From Ignavibacteria bacterium (lineage in GTDB: Bacteria; Bacteroidota; Ignavibacteria; Ignavibacteriales; Melioribacteraceae), in NCBI GenBank assembly GCA_027347805.1, contig DAIEQP010000076.1:1-5276 (forward strand): a DNA stretch of 5,276 nucleotides. The letters are read 5' to 3'. A program made the translations under genes and the position numbers. This document shows, in pieces, positions 1-5,276 of this stretch. The number at the start of each line of letters is the position of its first letter. Position 1 is the stretch's first letter. The notes under the pieces were generated by a model. The model saw nothing but the letters and a program-made list of their open reading frames with translations, ran no database searches and had not been told where the DNA came from.

Positions 1-601
1 TAAGCCCGTTGGAATAATAATGATTCCCGTTTTCTTTCTTGCCGAAAAGAATTTTAAGGATAGACTAAAATTTCTTTTCATTCCATTCATTGCTTTTGGG
101 TTTCAATTCATTCCATATATTTTCACGACAAATCCATTTGAGGCATTTTTGATTTATACTAAGAATTGGTTTTATAACGGATTAGTTTTCAATTTCCTAA
201 ATCACTTCATACATAATAATCAAACGTCAAGAATGATCTGCAGCGGGATGCTTTTCATTTTGGTGCTGCCTATTTATTTTTCAAAAAAGAAATGGGAGGA
301 TAAAATTTATTATTCGCTCATAATGCTAATGATTTTCTCTCCCGTAGTTCATCCCTGGTATATTGCATGGGTCGCAATATTCATCTCTCTAAATCAAAAA
401 TGGAGTGCTATAGTTTTCACAGCGGCATGCAGTTTAACTTCTTTTACTCTTATCAACTACATATCAACTGGCGTTTGGAAAGATTACTGGTTAGTTCAAT
501 TGGTAGAATATATTAGTCTAATAATTTTTATTTGCCTGGAATTTTTTCCTCAATCGCAAAATCGGTTGTATAAATTAATTCGTCAACCTGTTGAGAATTA
601 A
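1..601 (+). CDS. GT-C-type membrane glycosyltransferase, C-terminal part (5' end off window)
   Basis: Partial gene. The frame is open from base 2, before the first visible ATG at 20, and reads KPVGIIMIPVFFL. This resembles the K-x-x-P...P membrane segment found mid-protein in GT-C glycosyltransferases, so the true start is probably off the left edge. About 199 residues are visible, very hydrophobic, with roughly five or six membrane segments. Two features match DUF2029/GT87-like and related polyprenol-phosphate-mannose-dependent transferases: an NWFYNGLVFNFL stretch (about residues 55-66 of the visible part) and the SPVVHPWYIAW motif (about 113-123), like the 'SP-x-x-HPWY' segment of that group. 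Such enzymes sit in the cytoplasmic membrane and move a sugar from a lipid-linked donor onto an envelope acceptor. Donor, acceptor and exact family cannot be read from this half, and the catalytic N-terminal acidic loop is not in the window. The basic tail (NRLYKLIRQPVEN) ends at TAA 599-601. It converges on recD2 and is not in an operon with anything visible. Confidence 0.72.
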   Translation, partial: KPVGIIMIPVFFLAEKNFKDRLKFLFIPFIAFGFQFIPYIFTTNPFEAFLIYTKNWFYNGLVFNFLNHFIHNNQTSRMICSGMLFILVLPIYFSKKKWEDKIYYSLIMLMIFSPVVHPWYIAWVAIFISLNQKWSAIVFTAACSLTSFTLINYISTGVWKDYWLVQLVEYISLIIFICLEFFPQSQNRLYKLIRQPVEN

Positions 602-614
602 TGATCTCTTTTTT
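593..614 (+). terminator. Weak possible Rho-independent terminator of the glycosyltransferase gene
   Basis: GAGA (593-596) and TCTC (605-608) can pair around an 8-base loop and are followed directly by six T (609-614), then ATTT. The stem overlaps the stop codon and has only four pairs, so it is marginal. The T tract and the position between two convergent genes are the main support. No comparable signal is seen for recD2 transcription coming the other way. Confidence 0.25.
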
Positions 615-631
615 ATTTCATTTAGTAACTT

Positions 632-2725
632 TTAATTATCAGAGAACAATGAAGTATTTCTCCTTTTTGTTTTTTTATTTCCTACTGCAATAGCTAACGC
701 TTGCCTGGTGCCTACAAGTATTAACATCTGAGAAGCTCTTGTAATTGCAGTATATAACAGATTGCGCTGCAGCATTATAAAATGAGCAGCAGATATCGGT
801 AGAATTACGCATGGATATTCCGATCCTTGAGATTTATGTACTGTAATTGCATAGGCAAGCGTGATATCTTCGAGTTCAGCAAATTCGTATTGAACATTTT
901 TACCAGAAAAATTTATTTCCATTATCTGGTCTTCATTGTCAACCGATTCAATAATTCCAATATCACCATTATAGACTTCCTTATCATAATTATTCTTTAG
1001 CTGCATAACTTTATCACCGATTTTATAATTTTTCTCGCCGCGATTATGAGCAACTTTCCTTTGGTTAAGTACTTCCTGCAGTCTTATATTCAAATTGTTT
1101 ACACCAACTTCACCTTTATACATTGGTGTTAAAACCTGAATATCTTTTACCGGATCAAATCCATATTTATCCGGCAACCGTGATGAGCATAATTCAATTA
1201 TCAAGTCCGCTATTTTAGAATTATCCGACTCCTGTATAAAAAAGAAATCTGCTTCTTCATTATTATTAATTGAGGGTAGCTCACCATTATTAATTTTATG
1301 GGCGTTAACAACAATACTACTTTTCTCTGCCTGCCTAAATATTTTTGTAAGCTTAACAATTGGAATGATACCTGACAAAATCAGGTCATTTAAAATATTT
1401 CCGCTTCCAACCGAAGGTAATTGATCAACATCTCCAACTAGAATAAGCGTCGTTTCAGGATTCACAGCACTCAACATACTGTTCATTAACAAAGTATCAA
1501 TCATTGATACTTCATCAATGACAAGTAAATCTGCTTCCAACGGATTATCTTCACCCCGCTGAAAGAATTGATCCTGCGGATTAAATTCCAGCAAACGATG
1601 AAGTGTTTTGGCTTCCATTCCAATTACTTCACTCATTCTTTTAGCCGCCCGTCCAGTTGGTGCAGCAAGTAAAATATTTTTCTTTAGTTGTTTATACGAA
1701 TCGATAATTCCTTTTAGAGTTGTAGTTTTACCAGTCCCCGGCCCTCCCGTTAATATCATAATTTTATTCGTGAGAGATTTTCTTACTGCGTCCGATTGTT
1801 CTTCAGATAGATCCAGATTCAGTCTTATTAACTTCAATTCCTTTTCGGTGAATTTTGATTCTCCAGCAGCTAGTAGTTTTATTTTGTGTTCAATGTATTT
1901 TTCAGCTTCATATAAATGAGCTAAATAAACTTTCTCCTGTACGATATAAATCAAATTTTCTTCCTGCATTTCTCTCATCAGCAAAAGTGAATCTGATAAA
2001 TCGATACCAAGCATATCAAAACATTTTTTATTTAATTCATCCGAAGTAAGATAAACATGACCGTCAGAAGCTGCTTCATTGAGAATATAAACAATCCCTG
2101 CTTTTATTCTTTTGGGATGATCATCACTGAACCCAACATTTTTTCCAATTGAATCTGCGATTTTAAATCCAATGCCCCACACATCGTAAGTAAGCTGATA
2201 AGGATTATTCTGGATTACTTTAATTGAATTGATTCCATATACTTTATAAATTTTTACAGCATAAGCCGGAGATATATCAAAACCTTGCAGATATATGATA
2301 ATTTCTTTAACAGCTTTTTGTTCTCCCCAGCTCTTTTTTATCTGCTCTAATTTTTTCGAACCGATCCCCTCAATTTCGAGAAGCCTATCAATATTATTAT
2401 CCAGCACATCTATAGTCGTATCTTCAAACTGCTCAATTATTTTTTCAGCTGTTACAGGCCCTATTCCTTTGATCATTCCTGAACTTAGGTATTTTGCCAA
2501 CCCAGTTTTTGTTGACGGAATTACTATCGAATAAGAATCGATCCTAAATTGCATTCCATACTTGGGATGAGTTTCATATTCACCAGTTAACTTTAATTTT
2601 TCTCCCGGCTTAATATTTATCAATATACCAACAGCTTTTATACCATTAGATAATGAAGCGACACAATAACCTGTGGACTCGTTTATATAAAGATAACTAT
2701 CTAAGATTGCTTCAATCGTAATCAT
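632..2725 (-). CDS. recD2: RecD2/YrrC-family ATP-dependent DNA helicase (SF1B)
   Basis: Complete gene, 697 residues from ATG 2725, slightly shorter than typical RecD2 proteins (about 720-800). Residue numbers are from that ATG. An N-terminal OB-like domain (about 1-75) precedes helix-hairpin-helix segments: GMIKGIGPVTAEKI (about 83-96), LEIEGIGSKKLEQI (about 116-129) and the RecD2-typical NPYQL...GIGFKIAD (174-191). The helicase core follows: Q-motif-like LSEEQSDAV (306-314), Walker A GGPGTGKTTT (327-336), motif Ia AAPTGRAAKRM (354-364), Walker B LLVIDEVSM (400-408), motif III VGDVDQLPSVGSG (430-442), motif IV KIFRQ (461-465), AYAITVHKSQGSEYP (624-638) and motif VI LYTAITRA (657-664). All catalytic motifs look intact. 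RecD2 proteins are cytoplasmic 5'-3' helicases that act in DNA repair and replication-fork upkeep without RecB/RecC, and neither recB nor recC is adjacent here. A TTG at 2746 would add seven residues (LIINKCN) and overlap the upstream gene by 11 bases. ATG 2725 is preferred because it places the family-like N-terminus (MITIEAILDSYLYINESTGY) at the start. Neither start has a strong Shine-Dalgarno sequence. Probably cotranscribed with the metallopeptidase gene 10 bases upstream. Confidence 0.95.
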   Translation of the reverse strand: MITIEAILDSYLYINESTGYCVASLSNGIKAVGILINIKPGEKLKLTGEYETHPKYGMQFRIDSYSIVIPSTKTGLAKYLSSGMIKGIGPVTAEKIIEQFEDTTIDVLDNNIDRLLEIEGIGSKKLEQIKKSWGEQKAVKEIIIYLQGFDISPAYAVKIYKVYGINSIKVIQNNPYQLTYDVWGIGFKIADSIGKNVGFSDDHPKRIKAGIVYILNEAASDGHVYLTSDELNKKCFDMLGIDLSDSLLLMREMQEENLIYIVQEKVYLAHLYEAEKYIEHKIKLLAAGESKFTEKELKLIRLNLDLSEEQSDAVRKSLTNKIMILTGGPGTGKTTTLKGIIDSYKQLKKNILLAAPTGRAAKRMSEVIGMEAKTLHRLLEFNPQDQFFQRGEDNPLEADLLVIDEVSMIDTLLMNSMLSAVNPETTLILVGDVDQLPSVGSGNILNDLILSGIIPIVKLTKIFRQAEKSSIVVNAHKINNGELPSINNNEEADFFFIQESDNSKIADLIIELCSSRLPDKYGFDPVKDIQVLTPMYKGEVGVNNLNIRLQEVLNQRKVAHNRGEKNYKIGDKVMQLKNNYDKEVYNGDIGIIESVDNEDQIMEINFSGKNVQYEFAELEDITLAYAITVHKSQGSEYPCVILPISAAHFIMLQRNLLYTAITRASQMLILVGTRQALAIAVGNKKTKRRNTSLFSDN

Positions 2726-2735
2726 ATTGCACTTA

Positions 2736-3485
2736 TTAATAATCAAAATTATTTTTTTCTTCAGGAAATGTTTTTAACTGATGCTCAAGACTTTTCCAAT
2801 TGGGCAGATAGCAGCTCATCAAAGCTTTGAATCTATGATTATGGCTTCGCTCAAACAAATGAATCATTTCATGAACAATAATGTATTCAAGAATTTCGGT
2901 TGGTTTTTTGGCAAGCTCCAAGTTGAGCCAGATACGAGATACTCTTGTATTGCAAGTACCCCATCTAGTTTTCATTATTTTTACACCAAATTCAGTAACG
3001 TGAACGTTCATTATCATTTCCCACTTTTTTATTATTTCCGGTACAGTTTCTTTCAACCGATCTCTGTACCAATCATCAACGATTTTCTTGCGAGAGGTTT
3101 TTGTAGAGTCGGGTTTAACAAATAAAGTAATAGTACGCTCACCTAAAACAATCTTTTCTCGAGCACTTGTAGCAACTACATTCATTTCATATTCTTTACC
3201 AAGAAAGTAGTGAACTTCACCTGTTCTGAATTCATAGTAGTGATGTTTGCTCTGGTTAATAATTTTCTGACGGTTCTTTTTTATCCAATCTATTTTTGAA
3301 TAAATAAAACTAATTAAATCTTCCTGGTTTATTCTTGGCGGAGTTGTAATTAATACTCTGCCATCAGGAGGTAGAATTCTGAGATGAATATTTTTAATAT
3401 ACTTGTAAATGATATCAATACTCACTCCATCAACTTCAATTTTTTCTTTTCTCTTGATTTCTCTTTTTCTAAACCAGTTAATCAT
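2736..3485 (-). CDS. YgjP/DUF45-family (SprT-like) zinc-metallopeptidase-fold protein
   Basis: Complete 249-residue protein, normal length for the YgjP-like metallopeptidase family (PF01863, DUF45). The N-terminal half contains the family's beta-rich segment with VDGVSIDIIYKYIKNIHLRI and a DGRVLITTPP stretch (41-50). The C-terminal half has MKTRWGTCN (171-179), matching the conserved 'K-x-R-WGSC' signature, then the zinc motif HEMIH (205-209). The likely ligands are H205 and H209, with E206 as general base and H215 (H-x3-F, in SHNHRF) as third ligand. A W follows in LPNWKSLE, as in relatives. There is no signal peptide or membrane segment, and the basic N-terminus suggests a cytoplasmic protein. 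Family members are often annotated as metal-dependent hydrolases (sometimes 'UTP pyrophosphatase'), and the physiological substrate is generally uncertain. The ATG at 3485 has only a weak AGG about 11 bases upstream. The stop lies 10 bases before the preferred recD2 ATG, so the two genes probably share a transcript. SprT-like folds include DNA-protein-crosslink proteases, so a repair role beside recD2 is conceivable but is inference only. Confidence 0.9.
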   Translation of the reverse strand: MINWFRKREIKRKEKIEVDGVSIDIIYKYIKNIHLRILPPDGRVLITTPPRINQEDLISFIYSKIDWIKKNRQKIINQSKHHYYEFRTGEVHYFLGKEYEMNVVATSAREKIVLGERTITLFVKPDSTKTSRKKIVDDWYRDRLKETVPEIIKKWEMIMNVHVTEFGVKIMKTRWGTCNTRVSRIWLNLELAKKPTEILEYIIVHEMIHLFERSHNHRFKALMSCYLPNWKSLEHQLKTFPEEKNNFDY

Positions 3486-3512
3486 TTATTTAAAAACCTA
3501 ATTTGAAGAATG

Positions 3513-3541
3513 GAAAGATAACAATTCTTAATTTGTCTCAA
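3513..3541 (-). promoter_or_regulatory. Candidate Bacteroidota-like promoter for the metallopeptidase-recD2 pair
   Basis: On the minus strand, TTG (3541-3539) is followed after 18 bases by TATCTTTC (3520-3513), one base off the TAnnTTTG -7 consensus known from Bacteroidota. This would start transcription about 20 bases before the ATG at 3485. A sigma70-style -10 at proper spacing is not evident. AT-rich sequence throws up such matches easily, so this is weak. It is the best candidate in the 122-base gap. Confidence 0.25.
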
Positions 3542-3565
3542 TTGCAAGCAGCTATTTGTTTTGAT

Positions 3566-3595
3566 AAATCCCTTGTATGAATTGACAAGGGATTT
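3566..3595 (-). terminator. Perfect 11-bp hairpin downstream of the efflux pump gene
   Basis: AAATCCCTTGT (3566-3576) and ACAAGGGATTT (3585-3595) are exact inverted repeats around an 8-base loop, 12 bases past the stop codon of the RND pump gene. In the minus-strand transcript the 3' arm ends in GGGATTT followed by ATCAAAAC, so the U run is short. It could be an intrinsic terminator with a poor U tract or a 3'-end stabilising stem. It lies upstream of the metallopeptidase promoter candidate, consistent with a transcript boundary here. Confidence 0.5.
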
Positions 3596-3607
3596 GATTG
3601 TAAAGCG

Positions 3608-5276
3608 TTAGTCTTCTTTAATTTTCTTTTCGAACCAGCTAAACACTGCCGGTATAATCAGCAATGTTAATAATGTTGAAGTTATCAATCCCCCAACCAC
3701 AACAGTTGCAAGAGGTTTTTGAATTTCAGAACCGGTTCCGCTGGAGAAAAGCATCGGCATCAAACTAAAAATTGCGATTGATGCTGTCATTAAAACAGGG
3801 CGCAGTCTGTCCATACTCCCTTTTCTGATTGCTTCATTTGATTCAATTCCATTCTGGCGAAGCTGCTGAATATGCGAAACCATAACGACTCCATTCAAAA
3901 CAGCAACTCCGAATAAAACAACAAAACCAATTGAAGCTGGAACAGATAAATAAAGACCAGAAATAAATAAAGAGAATATTCCTCCTATCATTGCAAGGGG
4001 AAGAATTAACAATACAAGAAGAGCCAGCCGAACTGATCTGAATGTAATAAACAAAAGAAGAAATATTAACGCTGTAACAATTGGCCAGATAATCAGCAAT
4101 TTATTCATTGCTCTTTGCTGATTTTCAAATTGACCTCCCCATGTTAAATAATATCCCGAAGGCAGCTGAACTTTTTCTTTTATTTTTTCTTTTGCTTCAT
4201 TTACAAAGCTTCCAATATCCCGTCCACTGACATTCATTTCGATTCCAATTCTTCTTATGCCATCTTCACGACTAATTTGCACAGGTCCTTCAATCATTTT
4301 TATTTCTGCAAGCTGTGCAAGAGGAATATTAACACCAGGTCTTACTGGGACAAGTATATTTTCAATTGCATTAATTGAATTTCTGTTCCCTTCTTCAAGT
4401 CTAACCGATATATCAAAACTCCGGTTCTCTTCATAAAATTTGGATGCTGCCTTCCCGGCAATTGCAATTTCAATAACATTTTGAACATCCTGGATATTAA
4501 TTCCATAACGAGCAATCAAAGACCTATCAATATTAATTGTAAGGTAAGGCTGGCCGGAAATTTTCTCTGTCATCAAATCAGTCCCGCCATCTATAGTAGA
4601 AAGCACTTTTGCAATTTCATCAGCTTTATGCTTTAGTATATCTAAGTCTTCTCCAAAAAGTTTTACAATTAATTGAGCTCTTGTCCCGGCAACAAGTTCA
4701 TCAATTCGGCATTGAATTGGCTGACTGAACCCAAATGCCATTCCCGGAATTGATTCTAATGAGGTTCTCATTTCATTAGTAAGTTCTTCTCTTGAAATAT
4801 TTCTATTCCATTCACTCTTCGCTTTTAGAATTCCAACATAACCGGTTTTATCTACTCCGCGTGTATCAAGCGCAACACCCGTCTGCCCAGTTCTGCTGAC
4901 AACAGTTTCAAGTTCCGGAAATTGTTTCAATTTTTTTGCAGCTAATTGATTTACTTCCATCGCTTTTGAAAGTGACACTCCGGGTAAAAGTGCAACATCC
5001 ATATCGAATGAACCTTCGTCCATAATCGGGATAAATTCTGTACCGACTCTTGTAAATAAAAATAAAGCAATCAGGAACATAGCCCCTGCTACTGCAAGCA
5101 CCTGACTTCTTTTTTTAATCACGATATCAAGCATTGAGGAGTACATTCTCCCAGCATATTTCATAATTATACTTTCTTTTTCTCTCTGTGGTTTTAAGAG
5201 GATCAGACAAAGAGAAGGAATAACGAAAATAGAAAGCAATAAAGAAGAAAGAAGAGCAATTGCAACTGTCTTTGCA
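3608..5276 (-). CDS. czcA: CzcA/CusA-family heavy-metal efflux RND pump, C-terminal half (5' end off window)
   Basis: Partial gene, 555 of the roughly 1,030-1,060 residues usual for the family. The frame stays open to the right edge (AKTVAIALLSSLL before a TTG at 5239), so that TTG is not the start. Residue numbers count from the window edge. The visible part begins in the membrane helix ending FVIPSLCLILLKP (about TM6), then TM7 (58-78) and the second large periplasmic domain (about 79-391). The domain includes GTEFIPIMDEGSFDMDV (78-94), the metal-RND hallmark FSQPIQCRIDELVAGTR (183-199) and LFGEDLDIL (206-214). Five closing helices follow, with FGVAVLNGVVMVSHI (455-469), RLRPVLMTA (490-498) and GTGSEIQKPLATVVVGG (513-529). 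In RND pumps of this type the trimeric inner-membrane antiporter works with a periplasmic adaptor and an outer-membrane channel to expel divalent or monovalent metal ions using protons. The proton-relay residues of TM4 lie outside the window. The RIDEL motif has E where CusA has M, favouring a CzcA/CnrA-like (Zn, Co, Ni, Cd) over a Cu/Ag pump, but the substrate is not proven. No adaptor or channel gene follows, so partners may lie to the right. Confidence 0.93.
   Translation of the reverse strand, partial: AKTVAIALLSSLLLSIFVIPSLCLILLKPQREKESIIMKYAGRMYSSMLDIVIKKRSQVLAVAGAMFLIALFLFTRVGTEFIPIMDEGSFDMDVALLPGVSLSKAMEVNQLAAKKLKQFPELETVVSRTGQTGVALDTRGVDKTGYVGILKAKSEWNRNISREELTNEMRTSLESIPGMAFGFSQPIQCRIDELVAGTRAQLIVKLFGEDLDILKHKADEIAKVLSTIDGGTDLMTEKISGQPYLTINIDRSLIARYGINIQDVQNVIEIAIAGKAASKFYEENRSFDISVRLEEGNRNSINAIENILVPVRPGVNIPLAQLAEIKMIEGPVQISREDGIRRIGIEMNVSGRDIGSFVNEAKEKIKEKVQLPSGYYLTWGGQFENQQRAMNKLLIIWPIVTALIFLLLFITFRSVRLALLVLLILPLAMIGGIFSLFISGLYLSVPASIGFVVLFGVAVLNGVVMVSHIQQLRQNGIESNEAIRKGSMDRLRPVLMTASIAIFSLMPMLFSSGTGSEIQKPLATVVVGGLITSTLLTLLIIPAVFSWFEKKIKED

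Larger units (their letters stand above)
3486..3607. other. Intergenic gap between efflux pump and metallopeptidase genes
   Basis: This is the only non-coding stretch above about 100 bases. It contains the 11-bp hairpin near the pump stop codon and the weak promoter candidate closer to the metallopeptidase start. I see no small ORF, tRNA, riboswitch-like fold or metal-regulator operator of clear dyad type. It probably separates two transcription units running the same way. Confidence 0.6.

Noticed and set aside
20..22. ATG at 20 as the true start of the glycosyltransferase
   Set aside because: The six codons before it are open and look like the family's conserved membrane segment. A protein of 193 residues would lack the catalytic N-terminal half.
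1608..2534. Open frames on the + strand opposite recD2 (1608-1919, 1855-2049, 2295-2534)
   Set aside because: They lie fully antisense to the conserved helicase frame, show low-complexity Ser/Phe/Ile-rich translations with no recognisable domain, and overlap each other.
2781..3125. 114-codon open frame on the + strand opposite the metallopeptidase gene
   Set aside because: It is antisense to the HEMIH and RWGTC-encoding region, which is clearly the conserved coding strand. The translation resembles no protein family I recognise.
5237..5239. TTG at 5239 as the start of the efflux pump gene
   Set aside because: The frame continues upstream to the window edge with family-like membrane sequence, and a start here would leave only half an RND pump. 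The gene is cut by the window, not naturally short.
1..5276. Defence system, CRISPR array, mobile element or RNA gene
   Set aside because: No spaced direct repeats, terminal inverted repeats, transposase or integrase motifs, or tRNA/rRNA-like sequence were seen. The RecD2 helicase is of the housekeeping repair type and its neighbours are not known defence partners.

Overview
The window is AT-rich and densely coding. It holds two complete genes flanked by two genes cut by the window edges. Low GC, short intergenic gaps, weak Shine-Dalgarno sequences and a possible TTG/TAnnTTTG-type promoter would fit the Bacteroidota/Ignavibacteriota/Chlorobi side of bacteria. This assignment is an inference from sequence character only. 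The gene set looks chromosomal: there is no transposase, integrase, phage gene, CRISPR array, tRNA or rRNA.

Layout from left to right. Positions 1-601 (+) hold the C-terminal part of a polytopic GT-C-type glycosyltransferase whose start lies off the left edge. It converges, with about 30 bases between stop codons, on recD2 (632-2725, -), which encodes a RecD2/YrrC-type SF1B DNA helicase. Immediately upstream of recD2 on the same strand lies a YgjP/DUF45 (SprT-like) zinc-metalloprotease-fold gene (2736-3485, -), only 10 bases away, so the two are probably cotranscribed. A 122-base intergenic stretch follows. It holds a perfect 11-bp hairpin that could end the transcript of the next gene, and a weak promoter candidate for the metallopeptidase-recD2 pair. 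Positions 3608-5276 (-) hold the C-terminal half of a CzcA/CusA-family heavy-metal efflux RND pump, whose N-terminal half lies off the right edge.

The pieces are three apparently unrelated functions: envelope glycosylation, DNA repair with a putative metallopeptidase, and metal efflux. The only pairing that looks operonic is metallopeptidase-recD2. I found no convincing new system. The most useful second looks are the recD2 start codon (a TTG giving an 11-base overlap versus an internal ATG), the metal-site signature of the RND pump, and the intergenic hairpin.
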